Below, piece by piece: positions 27,365 through 38,300 of a DNA stretch of 64,000 bases. The notes under the pieces were generated by a model, which was given only the letters and a program-made list of their open reading frames with translations, had not been told where the DNA came from and ran no database searches. Within the stretch, counting starts at the first letter, position 1, and each line of letters opens with the position of its first letter. This DNA is from a virus, in IMG/VR virus record IMGVR_UViG_3300043313_001352, positions 50,035-114,034 of that record; one strand, given 5' to 3'. Position numbers and translations under genes: made by a program.

Positions 27365-29694
27365 GCTGCTCCCATCCTTGCGGCACCGGGCAGGTAGATC
27401 ACGATCACCCGGTCCCGGTAGACAGTGGCGTTAGGGCCTCCGTGGCCGTACTCGGTGCGGATCATGTACTTGGTCCCTGCGGTCACCGCCACGATCGAGA
27501 ACGTGGTGTAGGGGGTCCGGCTGGGCACGGTGTCGGAGGAAGAGATCGCCACGTCTCCAGCGAACCCGACGTAGCTGCCACCCAACCCGTCGCTGTTCAC
27601 ATCGCTGTAGGCCCCGCACCGCATCAACAGGTAGTCGTCATAGTCCGCACGCCCCGCCCCGGTGGAGATGGCGATCATCACGCCGTCGGCCGGTGGTGTG
27701 GTCACCACCCGGTAGGCGTTCGGCACAGCGGCGTACCCCGAGGCCAGCAGCGGCACGTTGTTCGCGGTCACACCCATGTAGCCGCCGGTCATCACCGTGA
27801 TCTTGGACTGCACCGTGGTGGCGTCCAGCCACTGGCTGAACATCGGCCAGGCAGCGAACGGGAAGCCCAGGTCCGCAGGCTGAGGTGTGGCACCAGGATC
27901 ACCGGACCACAAGAACCGCGGCGAGACCACGGTCTCATCCGGCAGCAGTCCCAGCGCCCGGTCCACGTAGCTGCGCGGTGTCACGTCACCGGCCTGCTCA
28001 GGCGGGTCGACCACCGGCCCGATCCGCATCGGCACCACCGGATCGGTGTCGGGCGGACTGATGTCCGAGGTGGTGATGTCGGGTGCCGTGATCGTGCCCT
28101 CGGACGTCACCCATCCAGGCTCCAGTCCATCGGCCATCCGCAGCTCACGTGGTGAGCGGATCACCTCGTGGGTATCGACCAGCACTTGTCCGGCCGTGCA
28201 GGTGATGAACGGACGGAAGAACACCGAGCCGGGCAGCGGGGTGACCGCTGCCTCCACCGCAGCAGTGGCGCCAGGAGCAGGTTCCTCTCCATCACCGACC
28301 GCGAGGTACCCGGCCACGTTCTCCCAGGACGGTTCGACGGTGTAGTAGCTCGACGTGGACATGCGCGGCTCGCCGTCCCACACGAAGGTCTCGTCCTCCA
28401 GCGAGACGGTGTCGCCGTCGAAGTAGGTGCGCCCGTTCGGCAGTGGGTTCTGGCCGAGCCGGAGCAGCACGTTGTCGAGGTAGGCCACCTTGCCTGCGGC
28501 GGGCGCCGCGCAGTCGAGGCCGACGAAGTAGTGGTGGCTTTGACCATCGTTCGGGACGGTCATCTTCACCTCGCTGTGGACCCACTGGTTCTTGGCGGTG
28601 ATCGTGGGGCTCTCACCGGCGAAGACGTAGTGCAGCTTGACGTCCGGGTTCCCGGCAGGGACGTAGATCTCGGCCGACAGCGTCAACAGCGAGCCCGGTG
28701 GGATCGCCTGGGTGTCGATCACGCAGTTGCTGTGCGTGGTCCCTGAGCCCAGGTTGGGCCAGGTCACCTTCACCGCCTGGCTCCCGGAGTAGTACCGCTC
28801 GGTGGCGTACTCCACCGTGCCGACCGCGCCGGATCCGAAGGTGGGGTTGGAGTGCCACTCGGGTCCTTCGCCCGCGGTGGGGGAGGCGTCCTCAGCGCCG
28901 GGCTTGGTGACCAGGTTCTGGGCGACCAGGATCCCGGTCTCCTTGGTCGGAACGATCGCCACCTGGTTGCTGCACATCACCGGCCCGAGCAGTTCGTGGT
29001 CGGCGTCGTAGCACAGCCAGCCCATCGACAGCGCGGCCGAGCTACCCAGCGCGGAGACTCGTGCGTTGCTGCGGTAGAGGTTGACCTCCGAGATCGGGAT
29101 CGGGTCGCCGTCCCAGTAGACCGAGCCACCGGTGCCGATCTGCCAGCCACCACCGACGGTCTGGCCGGGCAGCTCGGCGATGAAGGTGGACGGAGCATCC
29201 AGCTGCTCCCACAGTTCGCGGCTGTACTGCCACCACGAGGTGAGCGCGACGTCGGCGCCGCCCGAGCTGGGTGTCCCGTGGATGTGATCGGAGCGGGCCA
29301 GCGTGGCTGCGGTCCCGTCGGCTGCAGCAGCACCAGCGACCACCGACTCTGCGACCGGTCCGAACTTCGCATCCAGGCTCACTGCACTGGTGTCGTGGGA
29401 CCCGTCGTCGGTCACCGTGGCGCCCACCGATGCGGTGGAGCGGAAGTCGAGCGTGCTGCGCTGAGCACGGGCAACCCCGTCGTCGGTCACCGTGTCGTAG
29501 TAGGACCGACTGCTGATCCAGGCGGTCCCGTCCCAGTACTTCAGCACCTGAGGTGTGCTGGAGGTGTCGAACCAGAGCTGGCCCTTGGCCGGGTTGGCCG
29601 GTGCCGTGCCTCGGTTCTCGGCCCGTGCGCTGATCAGCTGGTTGTGCCGCAGGTCGATGTCGGTGGCGAACCATTCTGCAGCGGGCGTCGTCAT
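27361..29694 (-). CDS. minor tail / fibre protein, 777 aa
   Basis: The start (WFATDIDLRHNQLISARAEN ... KGQLWFDTSSTPQVLKYWDGTAW) is a typical phage fibre attachment segment. Residues about 60-160 repeat the VTDDGSHD motif and end with SDHIHGT, a fibre knot motif. Residues about 270-415 are a carbohydrate-binding-module-like sandwich (NLVTKPGAEDAS ... AYLDNVLLRLG). The C-terminal 200 residues form a further beta domain that likely contacts the receptor. One of five fibre proteins encoded between 26.4 and 46.3 kb. Confidence 0.85.
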   Translation of the reverse strand: MTTPAAEWFATDIDLRHNQLISARAENRGTAPANPAKGQLWFDTSSTPQVLKYWDGTAWISSRSYYDTVTDDGVARAQRSTLDFRSTASVGATVTDDGSHDTSAVSLDAKFGPVAESVVAGAAAADGTAATLARSDHIHGTPSSGGADVALTSWWQYSRELWEQLDAPSTFIAELPGQTVGGGWQIGTGGSVYWDGDPIPISEVNLYRSNARVSALGSSAALSMGWLCYDADHELLGPVMCSNQVAIVPTKETGILVAQNLVTKPGAEDASPTAGEGPEWHSNPTFGSGAVGTVEYATERYYSGSQAVKVTWPNLGSGTTHSNCVIDTQAIPPGSLLTLSAEIYVPAGNPDVKLHYVFAGESPTITAKNQWVHSEVKMTVPNDGQSHHYFVGLDCAAPAAGKVAYLDNVLLRLGQNPLPNGRTYFDGDTVSLEDETFVWDGEPRMSTSSYYTVEPSWENVAGYLAVGDGEEPAPGATAAVEAAVTPLPGSVFFRPFITCTAGQVLVDTHEVIRSPRELRMADGLEPGWVTSEGTITAPDITTSDISPPDTDPVVPMRIGPVVDPPEQAGDVTPRSYVDRALGLLPDETVVSPRFLWSGDPGATPQPADLGFPFAAWPMFSQWLDATTVQSKITVMTGGYMGVTANNVPLLASGYAAVPNAYRVVTTPPADGVMIAISTGAGRADYDDYLLMRCGAYSDVNSDGLGGSYVGFAGDVAISSSDTVPSRTPYTTFSIVAVTAGTKYMIRTEYGHGGPNATVYRDRVIVIYLPGAARMGAA

Positions 29695-29891
29695 GCAACC
29701 ACCCGCTGCAGCCGATCACAGATGCAAACCTCGTCGTCACAGAAGCCGTACTGCGGGGCCATCGTCGTCACCCGGTGCTCGCGCACCAGCTGACGTCCGT
29801 GGTGGGTGTGCCCACACTTGCAGGGGTAGCCCGGTGTCACTGCGATCCAGTGCTCCTGGACCGTCCGGACGATGTCGTTGACGTTGCTCAT
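29691..29891 (-). CDS. small Cys/His protein, 66 aa
   Basis: KCGHTHHGRQLVREH (near residues 25-40) and FCDDEVCICDRLQ carry five Cys and several His, enough for one or two zinc sites. ATG 29891 overlaps the stop of the 38-aa membrane gene, and its stop overlaps the fibre gene start. Confidence 0.7.
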   Translation of the reverse strand: MSNVNDIVRTVQEHWIAVTPGYPCKCGHTHHGRQLVREHRVTTMAPQYGFCDDEVCICDRLQRVVA

Positions 29892-30004
29892 CGCTGCTCA
29901 CGCTTCTCCCTGGTCTTGTCCGCTGCTCGGATGGTTGCCCAGACCACGCCGATGACGATCACGATGATCACCAGCAGCAGTGCACCGAGCACCCAGTTGG
30001 TCAT
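29888..30004 (-). CDS. single-pass membrane protein, 38 aa
   Basis: ATG 30004 in an ATGA overlap with the preceding stop. MTNWVLGALLLVIIVIVIG continues as one helix, followed by a basic tail (TIRAADKTREKREQR). Size, topology and position near the holin and lysin suggest a lysis accessory or second holin-like protein; unproven. Confidence 0.7.
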   Translation of the reverse strand: MTNWVLGALLLVIIVIVIGVVWATIRAADKTREKREQR

Positions 30005-30495
30005 GACAGGTAGGCCGTTCCGGCAATCGGCTCGGAGAAGTCGATCGTCAGGTTGTCGTTGTTGGTGTAGGTGACCGCGCCGCGCACGGTGTTACCGGCG
30101 GTGTTGACCACGCGCACCTGCGGCTTGTAGTGCATCAGGTGCACGATCGACCAGTGCGTCGCCGCGGTGGTCTGCGTGTGTTCATAGCGCGAGGGCGCCC
30201 CGGCCTCACCGTAGATCGGCACCCAGCTGGAGCCGTCGGAGACGAACGTCGGCTGTGGCACCAGCACCGGCGGGCTCTTGATCCAGACGTCACCAGCCAC
30301 CACGCCGGTGGTGGGCATACCCGCCTGGATGAACACATGCGTCGAGCGTCCTGGTGGTCCTGTGGGGCCGACCGGGCCGACCCCTTCAGCGATCACCAGC
30401 ATCTCGAAGTCGGTGGTGGCCAGCTGCACGTCGAGTGCGTCGACGCGCGGCTGCACCTCGACGTTCTGCTCGCCAGCACCACCGATGTCGACCAC
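30001..30495 (-). CDS. short collagen-like virion protein, 164 aa
   Basis: GTG 30495 with GAGGAAGGA upstream. Residues 1-40 resemble the attachment end of the other fibres; GPVGPTGPPG near residue 40 is a minimal collagen-like linker. The domain that follows (STHVFIQAGMPTTGVVAGDVWI ... TYTNNDNLTIDFSEPIAGTAYLS) is beta-rich, and VWIKSPP is a common phage fibre signature. Confidence 0.75.
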   Translation of the reverse strand: MVDIGGAGEQNVEVQPRVDALDVQLATTDFEMLVIAEGVGPVGPTGPPGRSTHVFIQAGMPTTGVVAGDVWIKSPPVLVPQPTFVSDGSSWVPIYGEAGAPSRYEHTQTTAATHWSIVHLMHYKPQVRVVNTAGNTVRGAVTYTNNDNLTIDFSEPIAGTAYLS

Positions 30496-30509
30496 TGCTC
30501 AGTCCTTCC

Positions 30510-30776
30510 TCACGCCTCGGGCGGGTTCACGCCTGAGGCTGGTCCGGCAACGACGTTGCCGTCTTGGATCTTGGAGACCACCGTGTTCCACGGTGTCACC
30601 TGGGACTCGACCCAGAACGCCGCAGCAGCCGTGATCGCACCGATGATCAGCGAGATGATCGCGACCACGTCCTTGTCCAGGCCGTCGATCAGTCCGAGCC
30701 CACCGTTGATCACCCCGAGCGCGGCCAGGATCGAGTAGACGATCACCACCGGGCGGTTGGTCGTGGCGTTGTTCAT
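30510..30776 (-). CDS. holin, 88 aa
   Basis: ATG 30776 with GGGAG upstream. Two membrane helices (VVIVYSILAALGVINGGLGLI and VVAIISLIIGAITAAAAFWV) followed by a polar tail (VTPWNTVVSKIQDGNVVAGPAS) that matches the tail of many actinophage holins. It would oligomerise in the cytoplasmic membrane to let the lysin act. It is adjacent to the endolysin gene. Confidence 0.85.
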   Translation of the reverse strand: MNNATTNRPVVIVYSILAALGVINGGLGLIDGLDKDVVAIISLIIGAITAAAAFWVESQVTPWNTVVSKIQDGNVVAGPASGVNPPEA

Positions 30777-30795
30777 CGTGTGCTCCCTGTTGTCT

Positions 30796-31203
30796 TCATG
30801 CCGCGGCCTTCTTGGTCGGCGGCTTGCGGTGCGGGATGGTGACCTCGTTGATGTCCCAGGCCCAGCCCGCGTACTTCAGCTTCGGCCAGTGCCGTGCAAA
30901 CCAGCCGATCGGCCGGGTCGCCACCCGCCCCCAACCTGCTGCGTCGGTGGAGCGCACCCGTCCTGCGCCCATCGAGATGGCGATGTGCCCGAAGCCGCGC
31001 GAGCCACCGGTCCAGTAGACCGCCGCGCCGCGCGGTGGCCGCTTGTCCCGGTGCTTGTCGTTGGTGTTGCGCCAGGCGGTGGCAGCGTCGGGGTAGCGCG
31101 CCGGGATCCCGGCCCACTGCCGGGACTGCTGCAGGCACATCCCCGGCGCGTTGCGGGTGGACGCGTTCGCGTTGCGGGCGGTCTTGGCCGCGTTGTTGGC
31201 CAT
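30796..31203 (-). CDS. cysteine-peptidase-type endolysin (NlpC/P60 or CHAP-like), 135 aa
   Basis: Candidate catalytic Cys 23 (PGMCLQQSR) and His 73 (GFGHIAIS) have the spacing of a small papain-fold peptidoglycan hydrolase, with PRGAAVYW and RVRSTD between and after them as in CHAP/NlpC domains. No separate cell-wall-binding domain is present; the Lys-rich end (RKPPTKKAAA) could bind the wall electrostatically. Next to the holin. Could instead be a virion-associated lysin. Confidence 0.8.
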   Translation of the reverse strand: MANNAAKTARNANASTRNAPGMCLQQSRQWAGIPARYPDAATAWRNTNDKHRDKRPPRGAAVYWTGGSRGFGHIAISMGAGRVRSTDAAGWGRVATRPIGWFARHWPKLKYAGWAWDINEVTIPHRKPPTKKAAA

Positions 31204-31205
31204 CC

Positions 31206-31328
31206 TCAGCGCCTCTTCTCGTCGTCGTCCTCGGTGGCCGGGTCGTGGGGCTCGGTGGCCTCGCGGTCCTGCCGGTCCGGCTCGGGTGGTTCGTCGACCG
31301 GCTCTTCCTTCTGCCAGGGCGTGGGCAT
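31206..31328 (-). CDS. acidic peptide, 40 aa
   Basis: ATG 31328 with GAGAGGACC upstream and TGA 31206-31208, two bases before the lysin ATG. The product is almost entirely Asp/Glu/Pro (EEPVDEPPEPDRQDRE), so disordered. Its spacing suggests translational coupling with the lysin. Confidence 0.55.
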   Translation of the reverse strand: MPTPWQKEEPVDEPPEPDRQDREATEPHDPATEDDDEKRR

Positions 31329-31339
31329 GGGTGGTCCTC

Positions 31340-31879
31340 TCAGTTGTCCGCGGGGTAGCTGATGTTGGCGATCGAGCACCAGGTCGCGCCGGTCATCGCG
31401 ACGTTGACCAGCACGTCGCCGTTGGTCATCAGGTTGATCCGGCTCGCTGGGTCAGCCGACGTGGGCACGCTGATCACCTGGTTGCCGCCGGGTCGGTAGC
31501 CCGTGGGCAGGGTGAAGAGGGTGCTGCCCACCGTGGTGGCGCCGGGCTTGAGCATGCCGCGGAGGTAGACGACGCTGCCGATCTTGCGGTAACCCGCAGG
31601 CTCCCAGGTCGGGGCGTTGTAGTTGGCCCAGCTGCTGAGCAGGATCGGAGTGGTCCATCCGGTGTCGGCGATCGCCCCCATCGGGCCACTCGGCCCTTCC
31701 GGACCTGGCAGGCCGGGAGGACCGATCGGACCGTCGCCGCCCAGGAGCATGTTCAGCGACTCTTGAGCAGCCAGGGACAGATCCAGGGTGGGCGGCACCG
31801 TCGGGACCAGGTCGATCTCGACGGTGACGTCGTTGGGCGGGATGACGACGTCGACATCCCATCCTGGAGGCTCTGGCAT
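31340..31879 (-). CDS. collagen-linked fibre protein, 179 aa
   Basis: Residues 1-48 are an attachment segment (VEIDLVPTVPPTLDLSLAAQ). Residues about 49-67 are a collagen-like linker (GPIGPPGLPGPEGPSGPMG). The C-terminal 100 residues (YRKIGSVVYLRGMLKP ... LFTLPTGYRPGG) form the same small tip domain as the ends of the proteins at 19105 and 32350, suggesting interchangeable receptor-binding heads. Confidence 0.82.
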   Translation of the reverse strand: MPEPPGWDVDVVIPPNDVTVEIDLVPTVPPTLDLSLAAQESLNMLLGGDGPIGPPGLPGPEGPSGPMGAIADTGWTTPILLSSWANYNAPTWEPAGYRKIGSVVYLRGMLKPGATTVGSTLFTLPTGYRPGGNQVISVPTSADPASRINLMTNGDVLVNVAMTGATWCSIANISYPADN

Positions 31880-31882
31880 CGC

Positions 31883-32170
31883 TCATGCTCCTGCCGGGGG
31901 GTCCGGGATGTTCAGGGCCTGCACGGCGGTGAGGATCTTGGTGTCGTTGATCACGTCGTCGCGAGCCCCGAGGTCCGGGTTCTTGTTGATCGTCAGGGTG
32001 TCCTTGGCGTAGGCCCAGTCATCGGACCAGCCCGGCTGAGATGCGAACTCCCACTTCCTGTTGAACGCCCAGGTCTGCGGGTCGGGGATCCCTTCGCTTG
32101 CGGCACAGGCGGCGATCCTCATGGACAAGCTGCTGCTGTTCGCGATGTCAAGAACGGCTTGGTAGCTCAC
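31883..32170 (-). CDS. hypothetical protein in the fibre region, 95 aa
   Basis: SYQAVLDIANSSSLSMRIAACAASEG and later DDWAYAKDTLTINKNPDLGARDDVINDTKIL make a compact helical protein of a family common in actinophages, sometimes near tail genes; function not assigned. Its start overlaps the preceding coiled-coil gene by 23 nt, with GAGGAG as ribosome-binding site. Confidence 0.75.
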   Translation of the reverse strand: MSYQAVLDIANSSSLSMRIAACAASEGIPDPQTWAFNRKWEFASQPGWSDDWAYAKDTLTINKNPDLGARDDVINDTKILTAVQALNIPDPPAGA

Positions 32171-32339
32171 TGGCTTCTCCTCGGATGGTGTGTTGAAGGT
32201 CTTCGATCTGGAGCTTGAGCGTGGTGATCTCCATCTTCAGATCACTGTTCTCAACGGTCAGGTGAGCTGCACGACGTTCGCCCCCAGCAGTGATCTCGGC
32301 GATCCGTTGGAGGTAGAAGCTCTCTAGTTCTTCGTTCAC
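32148..32339 (-). CDS. short coiled-coil protein, 63 aa
   Basis: MNEELESFYLQRIAEITAGG followed by heptads (LTVENSDLKMEITTLKLQIEDLQ), predicting one continuous coiled coil. It sits between the giant fibre and the 95-aa gene; a fibre-assembly chaperone or trimerisation factor is possible. Confidence 0.65.
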   Translation of the reverse strand: MNEELESFYLQRIAEITAGGERRAAHLTVENSDLKMEITTLKLQIEDLQHTIRGEASELPSRS

Positions 32340-32349
32340 ACGACGCTCG

Positions 32350-35300
32350 CTAGGTGTTGAGGAAGGAGGTCGTCAGGTAGATGACGTCACCGTTGGCCAC
32401 GGTGCCGATCGTGACTCCACCGCCAGAAGAGATCTGACAGTTGACTACCGTGTTGGTGCCGTTGCGGGCGAGGAGGTTGACGGAGATTACTGGGCGTCCA
32501 GCAGTCAGCGGGATCGTCGCCATGGTCGTACCCGAGCCTGAGGCGCGCGAGAAGGTTCCTCGGAAGTAGACCTGCTCTCCGATGATCTTGTACGCAGGCA
32601 CGATGTTTCCAGCACCCCACCCCGCTCCGTACGCGAAGGAGTTCCAGCCACCACCTTGCGCGGAGTCGGCAGGCATGGACTCATCAGTGGCCCACTCGAT
32701 CCTTCCGGCGTCGATGTTGAAGTACGCGACCAGCACCCAGTTGTTCGGCACCGTGAAGTCGCTGAGGTAGTTCGTGTACCGGAAGTTTGCGGCCAGTGAG
32801 GTCGCAGCAGACCCGAAGGGGATCTCGTACCAGAGAACGTCCCATGAACTCATAGGGACGCCTGCCGAGGTGACCGTCTTTTGAGTGGCCCCGCCGAAGT
32901 TCGGGATCACCGTGCCAACAGGCGGCATGGTGATCTCGAAGTAGCCAGAAGGGGCAAGGTTGACGCTTCTACCGATACTCATCGGCATGAACCGCGCAGA
33001 CCACGAGATGTTGTAGTTGATGTCAACGACCTTGACACCGCCACCAGAGAGTTGTGACTGGGCACGGATGGAGTAGTACAGCTGCTCAAACGCCTTGCCA
33101 GTGAAGGAAGTCGCGCCAGCGCCTCCGACGTCCAGGGTCTCGAAGTGAGCGACACCGTCACCAGTGAGCTTGATCTTGGGGAACCCGCCAGTGCCTGGTG
33201 CGTTGGACTCCCATGAGGCTGGAGACGCAGCGATGAAGCTGGTGAGCAGCGGCGGCGCATCGGTGTCACCTACGGCACCGACGAAGTTCGGGGTGCTGAC
33301 GGTCGAGTACGTCGCTCCGACTCCAGACGGCAGGAACGCAGGCTGCTCAGGCTGCAGGATGAAGTCAGTCCGGATCGGCGTGATGTTGAGCGCCGCCCGA
33401 GTCAGGTAGAACCGGAACGAGTTCACATCGTTGACAGTCCGTGCCGTGCCCTTACCTGCAGCCGGGTCTGGCAGGTCCGGCACCGTGACGGTCAGCCGAG
33501 CCCGCTTCTTCATCGTGATCGAGGCGTACGCCGAGGCGTTCGACTCCTGGATGGCCCCTTGGGAGTCGTACCAGGTGAACGCTCCCCACCAGATCGAGGG
33601 ATCCGTGGCTGCCCAGGTGATCCCGGTGTAGTTGTAGAACTGCGGGCCGTCAGTGGCCGGAGCGGCCGTGAACCTCGTGAACGCACCAGTCAGCACATCT
33701 CCACACGCGCTGACACTCCGGGTCGCTGGGACCGCTGGGAACTCCAGGTCGACCAGACGCGCGGGCGAGGCAGCGTCAGTGAAGACGTAGTTGTTCACCG
33801 TCCCGTGGATCACCCAGATGTCCCGGTCGGTCGTCTCGAAGCCCATCCGCTGCGAGGAGCCGTAGGTGACACCGCACAGATCCTCGTCCTGGGCGAAGAA
33901 GGATGAGTTGATGGTCTTCGTGGCGCTCGGGGTGATCGTGGTGTCGGTGAAGGCCAAGGTGGCGAGTTCAATGGTGCCACCGGGCCATGGTGCGAACATG
34001 TTCCGCTTGGCTTGCGCGACCATGTGTGCGCGGGTAGCACCGGTCGCTGAGAAGCACCGTCCCAGCCGCCATTGCCAGAACCAGGAGAAGGTACCGTCCT
34101 GACGCTCGGCCTTCTTGATCGGGGCGAGAGTGCCCGAGGTGTTCATCGCTGAGTCGTCCCAGCTGGTGATCATGTACTTCTCGTCGCGGGCTCCAACGTA
34201 CCCAGCGGTGCGGAAAAATCCGTTGGTGACCTGTCGCTCAAGCCCACCAACAGCGATGACTGAGTTGCCATGGAAGGTGTAGTACGCAGCTGTCTCCCCG
34301 TTGCTGTTCGCGACGCGGGGGACCTGCCACCAGGTGGTCCCCTTCTTCATCGTCGCGTCGTCGAAGAATGTGTTCGCACAACGGAACGAGCCAGTGGACT
34401 CAGCACTGTCCAGGTGGAAGCCCCAGAACGGGTCACACCACTGTCCCCGTGCGAACGCGGACTGGGGGTAGTCCGTGCCCAGCGAGGGACCTGAGGTGGC
34501 ACCCACGGTCTGGGTCTGCAGGATGGTCTTGGAGCCCATCGCGAAGGTCGACTGGCCGCGGACATCCATCCCCTGGCCGACCGTGAGCCCGCGTGCCATG
34601 ATCTGCGCGTCGATCACCGAAGGCTTCTGTGGATCGTTGGGCAGGTCGACCCGGATCGAGACACCATCGGAGCCGTACTGCCTCAAACCCTCGCTGGACA
34701 GCTCCATCCGCTGCCCGGACTCAGCCGTCTTGATCTTCCCGATGATGGCGAGGTCAGCGTCCAGCTTCGCGCCCTTGATCTGAATCGCGTCCACCAGGTT
34801 GGTGTAGATGTAGCCGTCGGAGATGTCGGCCTCGGTGATCTGACGCAGGGTGGCCGAGCCAGCAGTACCGGGAGCAGCGGAGTTGAACCCGCCACCGATC
34901 TTGGCGTCCTTGGCGACGATCCGCACGTAGTAGGTGACCGAGCCGTCCTTGACCAGGAAGGTGCCGTCCGCCAGCTGCTCACGGATCGTGTAGGAGGTCG
35001 CCGTGGTCTCGATCTGCAACGTCGCTGCCGATGGCGTGAACGTGGCACCGGTGGTAGCGCAGTGCACCTCGTAGGTCACCGTGTCGTGGTTGAGGATCGC
35101 AGGCCACTTGATCCCCAGCGAGGAGACCGAGCCCGTCACCGTAGCTGCGGGTGAGGACGCAGGCGCAAGAGCATCGGGCGTGGCGGCGTTGTACGCCGAG
35201 TCAGCCGTGGCCGGGACGTTCGAGCTGGCCACAGTGAGCAACAGGTCGAAGATGCCAGAAGCAGCCGGGATGTCTGTCTCAGGCACCAGCGTGGTGTTCC

Positions 35301-38300
35301 AGCCTGTCTGCCAGGTGTCAGGTGGCAGGGTGTGTGAGATCTCGGCATCCACTGCTGTGATCTTCGGGTACTGCCAGTAGTTGCTGGCTGCCTGCGAGGT
35401 CAGGATGATGACCAACGTCCCGGTGGAGATGCGTCGAGCTACCCGAACCCCAATCGGCAAGTTGCCGGTGTTCACTCCCGTCGCGTTCGCGACTGAGGGC
35501 GGTGGACCTGCGTAGGAGTAACCGGATGTCTCCAGGTTGAAGGTCCCCTGGGTGGAGGCGTAGTTGAACCCCGAGAGCTTGATCTTGTACATCCGGTTGG
35601 TGAACGTGATCGGGGTGTCGATCACGATGTTGCCCGTCAGGTTCCCAGCCGCGTTCGCGTAGCTGGTCACGTCTCGGAACAGCTTCCCGTTGGCCCCGAT
35701 CAGCGAGATCTTGGGCAGCGCCTGAGAGGCAGCCGTGTAGGAGGAACTCTTGGAGACCCCGGTGTAGGTGAAGGTGAGGTTCGAGTAGGTGATCTTGTTG
35801 GTGGTGTACAGCTCGGTGTTGGTCAGGTAGCCAGGCTCGGTCGGGACCCAGGGAGCCACTGGAGTTGCCACCACCGGTACGGCAGGTGCTGCTGCTCCAA
35901 CAGGAGTCACCGTGGCGTAGTACGGAGTGACCGCCGTGATGCTGACACCCTGGGCACCAGCACCACCGGTCGAGCCCTGTGCTCCCGTGTAGGAGACAGA
36001 CCAGGCGAAGGTCTTGGTGAAGCTGACACCTCCGACCGTGATCGGAACCGTCAGAGTGCCGCTCTGGGTCACCAGAGCCGTCGTGACCGTGGCTGTGAAC
36101 TGCGCCGTCAGACCGGGGTTGTTCTGGTACGTGATCGTCATGCCGGTCGGCGCACCAGTGATCGTGCCGATCGTGGCGGACTGCTGGACGGCGCCCTTGT
36201 ACGCCAGCACCTGACTGGTTGTGAACCCGGCCACTGCAGCAGAGACGGTGCCGGGGAACACCTGAGCTTCGTTGGTCAGGACGACCGTGACTGCGTCCGC
36301 GCCTACGAAGCCAGAAGAGCCGTCGGAGATCTTGGAGATCGTCATGGTGTCGGTGACACCCGACGCGCCCGTTGCCTTGATGGCCAGAGTCTTCGCAGTC
36401 ATGATCGCGCCGGTGACGGTCACGACATTGCCCGCCACCGAAGCGTAGATCGGAGCAGCACCAAAGGTGCCGCCGTCTGCACTGAACGTCCACGTCGAAA
36501 TCGTGGTGCCGGTGGGAGTTCCGGTGATCACTGCCGTTGCAGGAGTTGTCGTAGCAGGTGCGACTGTGAAGTTGTCCAGCCTGCCAGCGTTGACGCCGAA
36601 GTTGTAGAGACCGTGTCGGGTGCCTGTGTAGGTGGCATCGGTGGCGGTCACTACCGTCACGTCGTTGATCTTGCCTTGCAGTGTTGAGCCAGACGCGGTG
36701 ATGGAGACCTTGTCGCCGAGCACGGCCAATGCCGTGGACTGGCCAATGGTCGTGTACGTCTCGGCACCGTACGCCCCTGCTGACCGATAGATCTGCAAGG
36801 ACCCGTTGTTGTTGATGACCAGCACGTAGCCGTTCAGGTTGGTCAAGTTGTGCCGGAACGCTATCCCTCCAGAGAGTAGGCCGGTGATGACAAAGGAGAC
36901 GGTGACGTCCGCGGTGCCACACTCCACGTCCGCGTAGGACTGACCACCCGTAGCGCCAGCCGTCGCGATGTACGCCTTGCCGCCGCTGACACCCCACACC
37001 GAACTGTTGTCGTTGCGCCACGCCTGACCCGTCTCAGTGGTACCGAGCGAGGTGGTTGAGTCTCCACGGTTGAACGAGTCGAGGATCGTGGGAGCAGGAG
37101 CAGACAGTGCCTGTGTGGTGGCGGTCAGGTCAACGATCGTGGCCGCCGCGCCAGTCGCTCCACCCGCACCTGTGAAACTCAGCGCCCACGTGAAGACCTG
37201 GTTGAACGTCATTCCGCCCACGGTCACTGGGATGGTGAACGTTCCAGTCGCTGTTGCCAGAGCAGTCGTCACCGTGAAGGTGATCAGAGGTGCTGTAGTC
37301 CCGTTGTTGGTCACCGCTGCTGTGATGCCGGTAGCGCCACCAGTGATCGTTCCGACCGTGGCTACCTGAGCCACCGTGCCCTTGTACGCGATGACCGTCG
37401 TGGTCGCTGTCGTAGCCAGCGCGTTGGTGAGACCAGCAGGGAAGCTCTGTGACTCGTTGGACAGCAACACGGTATAGGCGTCTGCTCCTGCGGGACCTGA
37501 TGGTCCCGTGCCTCCGGTGGCGCCAGTTGCACCGGTGAGCACCTTCGCCACCGTGAGCGAGTCCGCGACACCCGCGTTGTTGCCTGCCCGCACCGCGATC
37601 GTGCTGGCCGTCATCGTCGCCCCGGTGATGGTCACCACGTTCCCGGCGATCGACACGCCAGGTGGTGCTGTCCCGGACCAGGCACCGCTGTTGACGCTGT
37701 AGTCCCACACCGTGATCGTGGTGTTGACCGGGGTGCCCGTGATGGTTGCCGTGGCCGGGGCGGTAGCACCGGTCCCACTTGCAGGAGAGACCAGAACCTG
37801 AGCCGTCGAGGTCAGCGTGATCGTGGCAGCGTTAGATCCAGGAAGACCCTGTGGACCTTGGGTCTGGGTCCACTCGTACAGGTTCGCATCGGTACTCTCG
37901 ACGGCGGTCGTCTGGTTGTACGCGAGGCCCATGTGAGTGCCCACAGCGCTGTCGGTGACGTTCTTGACAGCGTGGTAGACCTCCTTGATGAAGACCTTGA
38001 TTCCGACAGCCTTGTTGTACGACAGGAGAGCGAGACGGACAGCAGTGGGAGCGCCCGCTGGAACGGTTGCCACACCGCTGTAGTCCGCGTAACTCGTGGT
38101 GATTCCACTGGGCTGCAAGCTAGTGAAGCGAACGACTTCTGTAGTACCGGCAGCGTTCAGCAGGATCGCGTAGATCCCCGACCCATCCCCTATGACGGTG
38201 CTTCTCATCCTGATGCGGAGGTAGATCACGTCGCCCGGAACCACGTCAAGCGTCTGCATGGCCGTGGCGCCATTCGTTGCGAGAAGGCCAGAAGTGAGGG